A stretch of 64,000 nucleotides of DNA from Actinophytocola sp044466355 (GCF_044466355.1 NZ_JBITMQ010000004.1:248001-312000); one strand, 5' to 3'; numbered from the stretch's first letter, positions 8,105 through 16,493 are shown. The notes: generated from the sequence alone by a model not told the origin. A program made the numbers and translations.

Positions 8105-10045
8105 ATGAGCGACGAAATGGCCACGCTGTTGTGGCGTCCGGACCCAGGCCGCGTCGAGGAGAGCAGGATCGCGGGGTTCCGCAGGTGGCTGGCGGCGGAG
8201 CGGGGCGTCGAGGTGGCCGACTACCAGGCGCTGTGGGAGTGGTCCACGGGCGATCTGGAGGCGTTCTGGGGCGCGCTGACGGAGTACCTGGGGGTGCGTT
8301 TCCACACGCCGCCCGAGCGGGTGCTGGCGTCGGCCGACATGCCGGGCGCCCAGTGGTTCCCCGGCGCGACGCTCAACTACGCCGAACACGCCCTGTCCAC
8401 CGGCGCCGACGACGACCTGGCGGTGGTCTTCGAGCGTGAGGACGGGGTGTCGGAGCGGCTCACGTACGGCGAGCTGCGTGCCGAGGTGGCCGCGGTGCGC
8501 GCGGCCCTGGTCGACCTGGGCGTCAAGCAGGGTGACCGGGTGGTCGCGCTGGCCCCGAACGCGCCCCGGACGCTGGTGGCGTTCCTCGCCGCGGCGTCCC
8601 TGGGGGCCACGTGGTCGTCCTGCTCACCGGACTTCGGGGTCAGGGCCGTCGCCGACCGGTTCACCCAGATCGAGCCGGTCGTCCTGTTCGCGGTCGACGG
8701 CTACAAGTACAACGGCCGCGCGTTCGACGTCCGCCCGACGATCGCCAAGCTCCAGGCCGAGATCCCCAGCCTGCGCGCCACGGTCCTCATCGACTACCTG
8801 TCGTCCGAGGCCGCGGCCCCGGACACGATCCCGTGGCGCCGGTTCGTCCGCCCCGGCGCCGACTTGGCCTTCGACCCCGTGCCCTTCGACCACCCGCTGT
8901 GGATCCTGTACTCGAGCGGCACCACGGGCCTGCCGAAGGGCATCGTCCAGGGCCACGGCGGCATCGTCGCCGAGCACCTGAAGCAGCTGGCCCTGCACGC
9001 CGACTTCGGCCCCGGTGACCGCTTCTTCTGGTTCACCACCACGGGCTGGATGATGTGGAACTACCTGGTCTCCGGCCTGCTGGTGGGCGCGACGGTGGTC
9101 ATGTACGACGGCAGCCCCGGACACCCGGACCTGAACACCCTGTGGAGCCTCGCCGCCAGGCACAAGGTCACCTATTTCGGCACGTCAGCCCCGTACATCC
9201 AGTCGTGCCTGAAGCAGCACCTGAAGCCCGCGGCCACCCAGGACCTGACCGCGCTGCGAGCGGTGGGCTCCACCGGCGCCCCCCTGAGCCCGGAAGGTTT
9301 TCGCTGGATAGCCGACGAGCTCGGCTCGGACATCCAGATCTGCTCGGTATCCGGTGGCACGGACCTCTGCACGGCGTTCGTGGGCTCGGCCCCGGACGTC
9401 CCGGTCTGGCTGGGTGAGCTGTCGTGCCGCGCACTGGGCGCGGCGGTCGAGTCGTGGTCCCCGACCGGCGAACCCCTGGTGGACGAGGTGGGCGAACTGG
9501 TCATCACGAAGCCGATGCCGTCCATGCCGCTCTACCTGTGGGGCGACGAGGACGGTTCCCGGATGATCGACTCGTACTTCGAGCTGTACCCGGGCACGTG
9601 GCGCCACGGCGACTGGATCCGCATCACCCCGAGGGGCTCCGCGGTCATCTACGGTCGCTCGGACTCGACCCTCAACCGAGGCGGTGTCCGCATGGGCACC
9701 AGCGAGTTCTACCGCGTGGTCGAGGGCTTCGACGAGGTGGCGGACTCCCTGGTCATCGACACGTCGGCCGACGTCGAGGGCGAGCTGCTGTGCTTCCTGG
9801 TCCTGGCCCCGGGCGCGTCGCTGGAGGCGGTCGAACCGTCGTTGCGGAAGGCGCTGCGCTCCGCACTGTCCCCCAGGCACGTCCCCGACCGGTTCATCGT
9901 CGTCGACGAGGTGCCGAGGACCCTGAACGGCAAGAAGTGCGAGGTCCCGGTCAAGAAGATCCTGGCAGGCGTGCCCCCCGAGCGAGCCGTCAGCAGAGAC
10001 GCCCTCGCCAACCCGGACGCCCTGGCAGCGTTCCTCCCCAGCTGA
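8105..10045 (+). CDS. Acetoacetate-CoA ligase (acetoacetyl-CoA synthetase)
   Basis: A 646-residue acyl-CoA synthetase of the ANL superfamily that activates acetoacetate with ATP and CoA, feeding ketone bodies or polyhydroxybutyrate breakdown products into acetyl-CoA metabolism. The N-terminus (TLLWRPDPGRVEESRIAGFR, then ALWEWSTGDLEAFW) is diagnostic for acetoacetyl-CoA synthetases. The AMP-binding loop YSSGTTGLPKGI lies near residue 270. YGRSDSTLNRGGVRMGTSEFY is near residue 517 and the C-terminal catalytic-Lys segment TLNGKKCEVPVKK near 608. Length is normal for the family (about 650). A strong inverted repeat after the stop may end the transcript before the tRNA genes. Confidence 0.95.
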   Translation: MSDEMATLLWRPDPGRVEESRIAGFRRWLAAERGVEVADYQALWEWSTGDLEAFWGALTEYLGVRFHTPPERVLASADMPGAQWFPGATLNYAEHALSTGADDDLAVVFEREDGVSERLTYGELRAEVAAVRAALVDLGVKQGDRVVALAPNAPRTLVAFLAAASLGATWSSCSPDFGVRAVADRFTQIEPVVLFAVDGYKYNGRAFDVRPTIAKLQAEIPSLRATVLIDYLSSEAAAPDTIPWRRFVRPGADLAFDPVPFDHPLWILYSSGTTGLPKGIVQGHGGIVAEHLKQLALHADFGPGDRFFWFTTTGWMMWNYLVSGLLVGATVVMYDGSPGHPDLNTLWSLAARHKVTYFGTSAPYIQSCLKQHLKPAATQDLTALRAVGSTGAPLSPEGFRWIADELGSDIQICSVSGGTDLCTAFVGSAPDVPVWLGELSCRALGAAVESWSPTGEPLVDEVGELVITKPMPSMPLYLWGDEDGSRMIDSYFELYPGTWRHGDWIRITPRGSAVIYGRSDSTLNRGGVRMGTSEFYRVVEGFDEVADSLVIDTSADVEGELLCFLVLAPGASLEAVEPSLRKALRSALSPRHVPDRFIVVDEVPRTLNGKKCEVPVKKILAGVPPERAVSRDALANPDALAAFLPS

Positions 10046-10054
10046 CGACCCGGT

Positions 10055-10084
10055 TTGGAGTCCGCTCGGAGGGCTGTGTAAGGT
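10055..10084 (+). promoter_or_regulatory. Putative promoter of the tRNA-Ser/tRNA-Arg pair, inside an inverted repeat
   Basis: TTGGAG (10055-10060) and TAAGGT (10079-10084) are 18 bases apart and end 20 bases before the tRNA-Ser. The stretch also forms an inverted repeat (10057-10069 with 10090-10103) that could terminate the upstream ligase transcript. Both readings are by eye. Confidence 0.4.
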
Positions 10085-10104
10085 ACTCGCCGAGCGGTAC
10101 TCCG

Positions 10105-10194
10105 GGAGGCTTCGCCTAGTCTGGTCTATGGCGCCGCACTGCTAATGCGGTTGGGGGCAACCCCTCCCGGGTTCAAATCCCGGAGCCTCCGCCA
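10105..10194 (+). tRNA. tRNA-Ser(GCU), with encoded CCA
   Basis: The acceptor stem GGAGGCT pairs with AGCCTCC. The anticodon stem CCGCA/TGCGG encloses loop CTGCTAA, giving anticodon GCT. A long class II variable arm and a T-loop TTCAAAT follow. A genomic CCA follows the discriminator G. It reads AGC/AGU serine codons. Confidence 0.97.
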
Positions 10195-10206
10195 ACAACT
10201 GAACAT

Positions 10207-10279
10207 GCGCCCGTAGCTCAACGGATAGAGCATCTGACTACGGATCAGAAGGTTAGGGGTTCGAATCCCTTCGGGCGCG
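10207..10279 (+). tRNA. tRNA-Arg(ACG)
   Basis: A 73-base cloverleaf. The acceptor stem GCGCCCG pairs with CGGGCGC. The anticodon stem TCTGA/TCAGA encloses loop CTACGGA, giving anticodon ACG, which is converted to ICG by TadA (encoded in this window at 39606). CCA is not encoded. It lies 12 bases downstream of tRNA-Ser and is probably co-transcribed with it. Confidence 0.97.
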
Positions 10280-10304
10280 CATTTTCTGCTGCCAAGCGCT
10301 TCGT

Positions 10305-10330
10305 GGGCCCGGACTTTCGAGTCCGGGCCC
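10305..10330 (+). terminator. Terminator hairpin after the tRNA pair
   Basis: An 11-bp perfect GC-rich stem (GGGCCCGGACT / AGTCCGGGCCC) with a TTCG tetraloop, followed by GCGCTTTA. It sits 25 bases after tRNA-Arg and fits a factor-independent terminator. Confidence 0.75.
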
Positions 10331-10371
10331 GCGCTTTACCCACACAATTCACGTGGTGAGAGGCTGGTCGC

Positions 10372-10923
10372 GTGAGCCCGGTCAGCAGAGGACGCAAACG
10401 CAAGCCGAAGAAGTCGGGACGCAAGACGGTTCGGCGGCCCCCGTCCGTCCGGGACGTCCACCTGCCGGACCTCCCGATCGACGAGGAGGTCGACGAGGAG
10501 ACCGCCGACCGGTGGGCGTTCGTCATGCCGCACGGCAGCGCCACGATCGACGGTGAGCGGGTCGACTGGCTCGATCCCGCCGACCCGGACGAGCGGTCGC
10601 TGCTCATCCAGGCCGAGCATCCGGAGTTCGCGGAGTACCTGGCCGACTCGTCGTGGCACGGTGAGGTGGACGGGACGAACCCGCGGTTCCACCTCACGAT
10701 GCACGAGGTGATCGCCAACCAGCTGTGGGCCGACGAGCCGCCCGAGGTGTGGCGGGCGGCCAAGCGGCTGCGTGAGAAGGGCATGGAACGGCACGACATC
10801 CTGCACGAGCTGGCCGGCGTGATGGCCGAGCACATGCAGCCGACCATGCTCCGGGGCGAACCGTTCGACGAGGACGCCTACCGCCGGGCGCTGGACGGCC
10901 TCGCGTCGCCGGGACAGGGATGA
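10372..10923 (+). CDS. DUF1841-like protein with lysine/arginine-rich N-terminal tag
   Basis: A 183-residue cytoplasmic protein. The N-terminus MSPVSRGRKRKPKKSGRKT is strongly basic and nearly matches the start of the gene at 11125 (MSPVSRGRKKKKKSGG). The C-terminal half (FHLTMHEVIANQLWADEPPE, then RHDILHELAGVMAEHM) has the conserved histidine-containing pattern of the DUF1841 family, whose function is unknown. The GTG start at 10372 begins this tag. The stop overlaps by ATGA a decayed reading frame at 10920, so the gene was once translationally coupled to a downstream partner that is now broken. Confidence 0.8.
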   Translation: MSPVSRGRKRKPKKSGRKTVRRPPSVRDVHLPDLPIDEEVDEETADRWAFVMPHGSATIDGERVDWLDPADPDERSLLIQAEHPEFAEYLADSSWHGEVDGTNPRFHLTMHEVIANQLWADEPPEVWRAAKRLREKGMERHDILHELAGVMAEHMQPTMLRGEPFDEDAYRRALDGLASPGQG

Positions 10924-11084
10924 GCGTCGCGATGTCCGAGCTGGTCGACCAGGTGCGTGGGTTCGTGTAGTGGGTTGGCGCGGGCCGCGGGCTGACCGAG
11001 ACGGGACGCATCACCCTGGCCGACGATCGCGTGGGGCCGGCGTTTCTGCCCGGCGCCACCGTTTTTCTCCGAGCCCATGGGTGA
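10920..11084 (+). pseudogene. Decayed gene remnant with in-frame stop
   Basis: Starting at the ATG that overlaps the upstream stop, the frame reads MSVAMSELVDQVRGFV, then TAG at 10968-10970. It then continues in the same frame as WVGAGRGLTETGRITLADDR before losing resemblance and stopping at 11084. To my recollection a V..FV.WVG.GR.LT.TG.LTLADAR segment opens a family of actinobacterial proteins often carrying a pRiA4b ORF-3-type domain, so the pieces either side of the stop belong together. The rest of the gene is missing. The intact gene at 11125 follows after 40 bases. Confidence 0.6.
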
Positions 11085-11124
11085 TGCACTCGTGGACCTG
11101 TCGACGTCACTACCATGCACGGGC

Positions 11125-12246
11125 ATGTCGCCCGTGTCCCGTGGTCGGAAGAAGAAAAAGAAGAGTGGTGGCGCGCCGCGTCCTCGTTCCTACGGGAAGG
11201 TGCTTCGGGCGGCCAGTGGGCGGCCGCGGTGGTTCGGGCCGGCGATCCAGGGCGTGCTCGACGGGGCTGGGGCGCTCAGCTCAGCGGCCGGCCCGCGGGA
11301 AGTGGAGCAGATCACGGCCGAGTTGATCGGGGCCGAGTTGTTCCGTGTGCTCGAAGCGGGAGAGGACGGACTCCGGTTCTCGGTGTGGTTCGAGGAGCTT
11401 GTCGGGGCGGCTCAGGCGGTGGACGCGGAGTACGGTTCCCGGCTCCTGTACGGGCTGGCCGCCATCGCATCGCCCGAGCAGGCGGAGGTGTGCCGCAAGG
11501 CGCTGCAGGGGATTGCGGATGCGCCGGAGGGGCTGGACGACCTCCTGCACATCTCGGCGACCGGTGAGGTGCTCCGGATGCGGGACGCCTACGGCACCAG
11601 GTTCGGGGTGATCGCAGGCTTCTCGTACGGTGACACGCCGTTCGTGTACCTGTTCGACATCGAGGGGGCGGAGGCGGTGCGGCTCGCTTCCGCCGGTGTC
11701 TTCGACGACGTCGACCAGGCTGTCGATGCCTGGGCCGCCGAGGTCGGCGAGTCTGCGGACGGGGTGACGCCTCGGCCGGTCGGCGGGCCGGAGGACCTGC
11801 TGTGTCTGACCGACCTCGCGATCGGCGACTTCCACGTGTTCGGGGACGAGTCCCGTGTGGTGATGGACAACTGGTTCCGGGCGCAACGCCACATCCGTGA
11901 CCTCGCGGAACTGCTGCCTCCCCCGGCTCCGCTGTTCGACTTCGACGCCACGCCGATGATCGCCGCGTTCACGGCCTGGTACGAGGATCGGCGCGGTGCG
12001 GAACCCGACCCGGACGCCGTGGCCTCGCTGGCGGAGCAGTGGATGGAAGCCGCCCTGCCCGAAACCTGGTACTCGGTGTCCCCGCTGCGGATCCGCACCC
12101 AGCGTGCGCTGATCGGCGACTGGTTGCCGGGCGATCCGGTGACGCTTGCCGCGCAGGACCTGCTGCCGGACTTGGCCGCCTGGCTCGCCGAGCGCGCCAA
12201 GCTCCCTGACCACCTGCGTGAACAGGTTGTGGCCGCGACGAAGTAG
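11125..12246 (+). CDS. Hypothetical protein with basic N-terminal tag
   Basis: A 373-residue protein I cannot assign. It begins MSPVSRGRKKKKKSGG, the same basic tag as the gene at 10372, which supports ATG 11125 over the in-frame upstream start at 11077. After the tag it is acidic and largely helical (EVEQITAELIGAELFRVLEA; ESRVVMDNWFRAQRHIRDLAELL), with no signal peptide, membrane segment or obvious catalytic motif. A mixed segment around residues 150-190 (GVIAGFSYGDTPFVYLFDIE) suggests one small alpha/beta domain. It probably belongs to the same cluster as the DUF1841-like gene and the broken gene between them. It is convergent with the LacI gene, with a three-base gap. Confidence 0.75.
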   Translation: MSPVSRGRKKKKKSGGAPRPRSYGKVLRAASGRPRWFGPAIQGVLDGAGALSSAAGPREVEQITAELIGAELFRVLEAGEDGLRFSVWFEELVGAAQAVDAEYGSRLLYGLAAIASPEQAEVCRKALQGIADAPEGLDDLLHISATGEVLRMRDAYGTRFGVIAGFSYGDTPFVYLFDIEGAEAVRLASAGVFDDVDQAVDAWAAEVGESADGVTPRPVGGPEDLLCLTDLAIGDFHVFGDESRVVMDNWFRAQRHIRDLAELLPPPAPLFDFDATPMIAAFTAWYEDRRGAEPDPDAVASLAEQWMEAALPETWYSVSPLRIRTQRALIGDWLPGDPVTLAAQDLLPDLAAWLAERAKLPDHLREQVVAATK

Positions 12247-12249
12247 AAC

Positions 12250-13263
12250 TCAGGTCGTGAGCGGGGCCGTGCTGTTGCGGACGATCAGGTCCGTGGCCAG
12301 TTCCACTCGGGGGCTGTCTGTTTCCTCGCCTCGGGACAGGCGGAGCAGCATGCGAGCCGCCAGTGTGCCCATCTCCGCCAACGGCTGGCGGACCGTCGTC
12401 AGCGGGGGAGACGCCCACCGGGCTTCCGGGAGGTCGTCGAAACCCACCACGCTCACGTCGTCCGGGACGCGCAGTCCCCGTTGCCGCAGGCCCTCGTAGA
12501 CGCCGAACGCCATCTGGTCGCTCGACGCGAAGATCGCCGTGGGCGGCTCCGGTAGGGACATCAACGCGGTGGCGCCTCGGAAGCCGGACTCGTGGTAGAA
12601 GTCGCCCGGTTGGATCAGTTCGTCCGCTACCGGCAGGCCCGCCGCGTCCAGGGCGGCCCGGTAGCCGTCCAGGCGGGCTCGGCTGCACAGCAGCGACGTG
12701 GGGCCGGCGATGAAGCCGATCCGGCGATGCCCCAGCGACGTCAGGTGCTCGGTCGCCGCTCGGCCGCCTGCCCAGTTCGTCGCGCCGATCGTCGGGACCT
12801 CCAGCGCGGGGCCGCCCGCTGGGTCGATCACTACCGCGGGGACGTTGAGACGACGTAATTCTGCCTGGTGAGAAGGCTGGAGCGTGGACGTCACCAGGAT
12901 GACGCCGTCCGACTTGCGGGCCCTCAGGTTGTCGAGCCACTGGCGGGTGGCGGCCGAGTGGCGGTGGATCGCGCTCACCACCGTGCCCACCTGGGCCGCG
13001 TGGGCGACGTCCTCGACGCCGCGGATGATCTCCACCGCCCACGGGCTGTCCAGGTCGTTGAAGACCAGGTCGACCAACCCCGCGTGCTCGCCGCGGCGCG
13101 AGCCACGGCGTTGGTAGCCGTGCTGCGCGAGCAGTGCCTCGATGCGGGCTCGCGTGGTCGGGGACACGTCTGACCTGCCGTTCAGCACCCTCGACACCGT
13201 GGGCACCGACACGCCTGCTTCCGCCGCGATGACGTTGATCGTCACCTTGCGTTCTTTCGCCAC
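12250..13263 (-). CDS. LacI-family transcriptional repressor of the adjacent sugar locus
   Basis: A 337-residue repressor. The N-terminal HTH (TINVIAAEAGVSVPTVSRVL, then NGRSDVSPTTRARIEALL) and hinge are followed by a periplasmic-binding-protein-like effector domain: LVDLVFNDLDSPWAVEIIRG; GHRRIGFIAG; PTAIFASSDQMAFGVYEGL; VSVVGFDDLPEARWASPPLTTVRQPLAEMG. It is the last gene of the importer operon on this strand, 37 bases after the second permease. A perfect 17-base palindrome just upstream of it, and close matches before the transporter and the GH3 gene, make it the likely repressor of all three units, including itself. The inducer would be a sugar product of the GH3/importer system; its identity is unknown. 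Confidence 0.95.
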   Translation of the reverse strand: MAKERKVTINVIAAEAGVSVPTVSRVLNGRSDVSPTTRARIEALLAQHGYQRRGSRRGEHAGLVDLVFNDLDSPWAVEIIRGVEDVAHAAQVGTVVSAIHRHSAATRQWLDNLRARKSDGVILVTSTLQPSHQAELRRLNVPAVVIDPAGGPALEVPTIGATNWAGGRAATEHLTSLGHRRIGFIAGPTSLLCSRARLDGYRAALDAAGLPVADELIQPGDFYHESGFRGATALMSLPEPPTAIFASSDQMAFGVYEGLRQRGLRVPDDVSVVGFDDLPEARWASPPLTTVRQPLAEMGTLAARMLLRLSRGEETDSPRVELATDLIVRNSTAPLTT

Positions 13264-13281
13264 GTCGCACTCCCCGAAACG

Positions 13282-13298
13282 TTCCGAAACTTTCGGAA
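13282..13298. promoter_or_regulatory. LacI-type operator, perfect palindrome upstream of the repressor gene
   Basis: TTCCGAAACTTTCGGAA is a perfect 17-base palindrome centred on C, 19 bases upstream of the LacI start and just after the permease 2 stop. The same 13-base core recurs upstream of the GH3 gene (16546) and, with one mismatch, upstream of the binding-protein gene (16425). This suggests autoregulation. Confidence 0.75.
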
Positions 13299-13300
13299 TA

Positions 13301-14119
13301 CTACTTGCTGCCCATCCCGGCGAGGCCCGCTATCAGCCACCGGCGTGCCACCAGGTACAGGACGAACACCGGCAGAGCGGTCAACATGACCGCCATCATC
13401 ATGCCCGGGACATTGATCTGGAACTCCTGCTTGTAGTTGGTCAGGCTGAGCGTGAGCACCCGCATCGACGGGTCCTGCGTCAGCACCAGCGGGAACAGGA
13501 ACTGGTTCCACGCGCCCAGCGCGGTGTACGTCCCCACCGCCGCGATCGCGCCCTTCGACATCGGGATGACCAGCTGCCACAGGATCCGGAACGGGCCCGC
13601 GCCGTCGACCGTCATCGCGTCGTACAGCTCGTTGGACACGTCCCGGAGCGCACCGACGAGCACCAGGATCACCAGCGGCAGACCGAAGGCGACCGTCGGC
13701 AGGATGATCGCGGTCAGCGAGTCGTACAGCTGCATCCGGTTGATGATCAGGTACAGCGGGATGATCGTGGCCTGCGCCGGGATCGCGAGGCCGGCCAGGA
13801 ACACCCGGAACATCGCACCGGAGAACCAGCTCATCGACCGGACGATCGCGTACGCCGCCGGGACGGCGACCACGAGCGTCAATGCCACCGAAGCAGCGGT
13901 GACGATCACCGTGTTCAGCAGGTAGCGCAGGAAGCCGCTGTCGAACACCTCCGCCACGTTGGCGAACGTGATCGAACCGGGCAGCGCGAGCGGGCCGCGG
14001 TCGAGGAAGCTGTCCCTGGTCTGCAGGCTCCAGGACACCATCGCGTACACGGGCACCCCGACGAGCACGAGCCACACCGTGGCCATCAGGCCCGCGAGGT
14101 AGTTCGGCCTGGTCTTCAC
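13301..14119 (-). CDS. Carbohydrate ABC transporter permease (MalG-like)
   Basis: A 272-residue inner-membrane permease with about six transmembrane helices (LAGLMATVWLVLVGVPVYAM; TVIVTAASVALTLVVAVPAA). The EAA-type loop that contacts the ATPase is the ELYDAMTVDGAGPFRILWQL region near residue 175. The GTG start at 14119 has GGAGGG four bases upstream and overlaps the stop of permease 1 by GTGA, so the two subunits are translationally coupled. Together with permease 1 and the binding protein it forms a CUT1-type sugar importer. No ATPase gene is present here, so the importer probably uses a shared MsiK-like ATPase encoded elsewhere, as is common in actinomycetes. Confidence 0.93.
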   Translation of the reverse strand: MKTRPNYLAGLMATVWLVLVGVPVYAMVSWSLQTRDSFLDRGPLALPGSITFANVAEVFDSGFLRYLLNTVIVTAASVALTLVVAVPAAYAIVRSMSWFSGAMFRVFLAGLAIPAQATIIPLYLIINRMQLYDSLTAIILPTVAFGLPLVILVLVGALRDVSNELYDAMTVDGAGPFRILWQLVIPMSKGAIAAVGTYTALGAWNQFLFPLVLTQDPSMRVLTLSLTNYKQEFQINVPGMMMAVMLTALPVFVLYLVARRWLIAGLAGMGSK

Positions 14120-15045
14120 AGTCCCTCCAAGGTGGACCGCATCTTCGCGAAGCCGGAGAACCGCACGATGAGCAGCGAGATCGTCGTCGCCACGATCACC
14201 AGCACGGACGCGATCGCGGACGCGTAACCGAACTCGTAGGACCGGAAGGACCGGAAGTACATCTCCAGCGGCAGCGTGCGCGTCGACGTGCCGGGGCCGC
14301 CGTTGGTCAGCAGGAAGATGGTCTCGAAGTACGTCAGCGAGCCCACGATCATGATCGTCGACGACGTGATGACCGTGTTCCGCAGCTGCGGCAGCGTGAC
14401 GTACCAGAACGAGTACCAGCGGCCCGCACCGTCCACTGTGGCCGCGTCGTACAGCACCTTCGGGATGTTCCTGGCCGCCGCCTGGTACAGCAGGGTGTGG
14501 AACGGGATGAACTGCCAGCCCACCACGATCACGATCGCGGTGATCGCGCCGGACGTGGTGCCGAGGATGTTGCGGAACGGCTCCAGTCCGCGGCCGATCC
14601 CGACGTACGGGTCGAACATCCGGTTGAACAGCAACGCGATCGCGGCCGTCGACAGCAGCAGCGGCAGGAAGAACAGCGCCGAGAGCACAGCCCGGTTGCG
14701 CTGCGGCCCGGCCGCCCACACGCCGAGCAGGATCGACAGCGGCGTCTGCGTGACCCAGAAGAGCCCGGTCAGGAGCAGCGTCGTCGACGTGACGTCCCAG
14801 ATCGCGTCGTTCTCGAACAGGCGCACCCAGTTGTCCACGCCGACGAAGCCGGGCGTGCCGATGCCGCTCCAGTCCGTCAGCGACAGGTACAGCACCAGCA
14901 CCAGCGGAAACGCCGCGAACAGGCCGAAGAACACCGCGGCGGGCAGGAGGTACCAGGAGCCGGGGCGGTTCACACGCCGTGTGCGCCGCCGCGCGGGCGC
15001 CGGCGCGGACCGCACCGGCGCCCGCGACTCCGTCATGACCGCCAT
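14116..15045 (-). CDS. Carbohydrate ABC transporter permease (MalF/UgpA-like)
   Basis: A 309-residue inner-membrane permease. A basic cytoplasmic N-terminus (RSAPAPARRRTRRVNRPGSW) precedes the first helix (YLLPAAVFFGLFAAFPLVLV). About six helices follow, with the EAA-type loop PKVLYDAATVDGAGRWYSFW near residue 205. It starts directly after the binding-protein stop codon and is coupled to permease 2 by a GTGA overlap. It pairs with permease 2 to form the channel of a CUT1-type sugar importer. Confidence 0.94.
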   Translation of the reverse strand: MAVMTESRAPVRSAPAPARRRTRRVNRPGSWYLLPAAVFFGLFAAFPLVLVLYLSLTDWSGIGTPGFVGVDNWVRLFENDAIWDVTSTTLLLTGLFWVTQTPLSILLGVWAAGPQRNRAVLSALFFLPLLLSTAAIALLFNRMFDPYVGIGRGLEPFRNILGTTSGAITAIVIVVGWQFIPFHTLLYQAAARNIPKVLYDAATVDGAGRWYSFWYVTLPQLRNTVITSSTIMIVGSLTYFETIFLLTNGGPGTSTRTLPLEMYFRSFRSYEFGYASAIASVLVIVATTISLLIVRFSGFAKMRSTLEGL

Positions 15046-16356
15046 CTACGCCGCGTCCTCGTTCGCCTTGACGAAACCGGCCGCGTCCAGCTCACCGAGG
15101 AACACCTTCGACAGCGCGTCGAGCATCGGCTGCGCCTGCGCGCGTTCGATGGCCTGGTCCCAGGACAGCTGGAACGTGGGCGCCTGCGTGACCATGTCGT
15201 AGACGACCTTGGCGAACGCCGGGTCGGCCGCCTTGTCCATCCTGTCCTCGAGGCCGGTCACCGCGGGCACGTCGCCCATCTCGAGCCACTGGTCGATGTA
15301 GGCGTCCGACGCCATCTCCTGCTTCAGGAACTCCATCGCCGCGTCGACGCTCTTGGAGTCCTTGCTGACCGAGAAGTAGTTGGTCGGGTTGCCGACGATC
15401 GCCTTCGGGTCCCCGACCCCGCCCTCGACGGTCGGGAACGTGGTGAAGCCCTGGTCGTTCTTCGCGTACTCCGGCTGGTCGTTGACCTGGTTCGTGTACT
15501 CCCACGACCCCATCAGGTGCATGGCCGCCTTGCCCTGCGCGATCAGGGTCGACGCGCCCGCGCCGTCCCAGCGCACCGACGCGAAGCTGTCGCCGAAGCC
15601 GCCGCGGTCGACCAGGTCGCGGATCATGTCGATGGACCTCGCGATGGCCGGGTCGCGCCACGCGTTCTGCTCGCCGGCCGCGACCTTCTGGAACACCTCG
15701 TACCCGCCGATGCGGTCGACGAGGTACTCCGGCCACACCAATTCGGTCCACGGGTCGCCGCCCGCCAGCGCGAACGGGATGATGCCGTTCGCCTTGGCGC
15801 GGTCGACGATCCGGATCATCTCGGTCCACGTCGTCGGCGGCTGCACACCGAGGTCGGCGAAGACCGCCTTGTTGTAGAACAGGATGATCGGCTGCATGCC
15901 GCGGGCGGGCACGCCGTAGTACTTGCCGTCGATCGTGCCCGCCTCGAGGACCGACGGCAGGAAGCTGTCCTTCCAGGCCTTGTCCTCCTCGAAGTACGGG
16001 GTGAGGTCGACCAGGAGGTCGTCTCGGGCGTAGGTGCGGATGCTGCCGCCGCCCCAGTTGTAGAACACGTCGGGCTTGTTGCCGCTGCCCATGGAGACGT
16101 GCAGCTTGTCGGTGTAGCCGTCGTTGGGGGACGCGACGATGCGCGCCTTGACCTCGGAGTTCTTGTTGAACCGGTCGACGGCTCCCTCGTGCGCGACGTT
16201 CTGGCTCTCCTCCTGGAGAACCCACACCTGGAAGGTGCCGCCGTCGCCGCCGGAGGTGGAGTCCGTGCCGCACGCGCTGGTGCCGAGAACGCTCGCGCCG
16301 ACGCCCGCGCCGAGCAGACCGAGGAAGGATCGTCTGGGTAGCCGATGGGGAACCAT
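15046..16356 (-). CDS. Extracellular sugar-binding lipoprotein of ABC importer
   Basis: A 436-residue family 1 solute-binding protein. The N-terminus combines a twin-arginine motif (PRRSFLGLL) with a lipobox (GTSAC, lipid-modified C29), so it is probably exported by Tat and anchored to the outer face of the membrane. The mature part has the usual two-lobe sugar-binder features (GGTFQVWVLQEESQNVAHEG; NKAVFADLGVQPPTTWTEMI; WEYTNQVNDQPEY). It is the first gene of the importer operon, read from a promoter within 16460-16489 with an operator-like palindrome in its leader. The ligand is probably an oligosaccharide or glycoside cleaved by the divergent GH3 enzyme. Confidence 0.94.
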   Translation of the reverse strand: MVPHRLPRRSFLGLLGAGVGASVLGTSACGTDSTSGGDGGTFQVWVLQEESQNVAHEGAVDRFNKNSEVKARIVASPNDGYTDKLHVSMGSGNKPDVFYNWGGGSIRTYARDDLLVDLTPYFEEDKAWKDSFLPSVLEAGTIDGKYYGVPARGMQPIILFYNKAVFADLGVQPPTTWTEMIRIVDRAKANGIIPFALAGGDPWTELVWPEYLVDRIGGYEVFQKVAAGEQNAWRDPAIARSIDMIRDLVDRGGFGDSFASVRWDGAGASTLIAQGKAAMHLMGSWEYTNQVNDQPEYAKNDQGFTTFPTVEGGVGDPKAIVGNPTNYFSVSKDSKSVDAAMEFLKQEMASDAYIDQWLEMGDVPAVTGLEDRMDKAADPAFAKVVYDMVTQAPTFQLSWDQAIERAQAQPMLDALSKVFLGELDAAGFVKANEDAA

Positions 16357-16424
16357 GGGCGCGCCTTTCAGAAGTGGCCCGCGCGCCGAGGCGGACAGCA
16401 GCTCGCCCCAGCGCGATCAACCTG

Positions 16425-16437
16425 CCGTAAGTTTCGG
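16425..16437. promoter_or_regulatory. LacI-type operator upstream of the sugar importer
   Basis: On the minus strand it reads CCGAAACTTACGG, one mismatch from the CCGAAACTTTCGG core at 13284 and 16546. It lies about 70 bases before the binding-protein start and downstream of its predicted promoter, where a repressor would block elongation. Confidence 0.6.
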
Positions 16438-16459
16438 AGTTCATCCGGTAGTTGGCCGG

Positions 16460-16489
16460 AGATTACGGCGCGAGTCTCGGCCAGGTCAA
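16460..16489 (-). promoter_or_regulatory. Putative promoter of the sugar importer operon
   Basis: On the minus strand, TTGACC (16489-16484) and TAATCT (16465-16460) are 18 bases apart, matching a housekeeping sigma-70-type promoter. It faces the importer and is adjacent to the divergent GH3 promoter. Confidence 0.5.
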
Positions 16490-16493
16490 TACC

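Noticed and set aside
10046..10104. Inverted repeat before tRNA-Ser as a riboswitch or T-box
   Set aside because: It lies between a ligase stop and a tRNA gene with a promoter-like pair inside; no leader peptide, specifier loop or regulated gene follows.
14497..16341. Long plus-strand open frame opposite the sugar importer genes
   Set aside because: Low-complexity Arg/Asp/His composition and no domain; the minus strand encodes well-defined transporter subunits.
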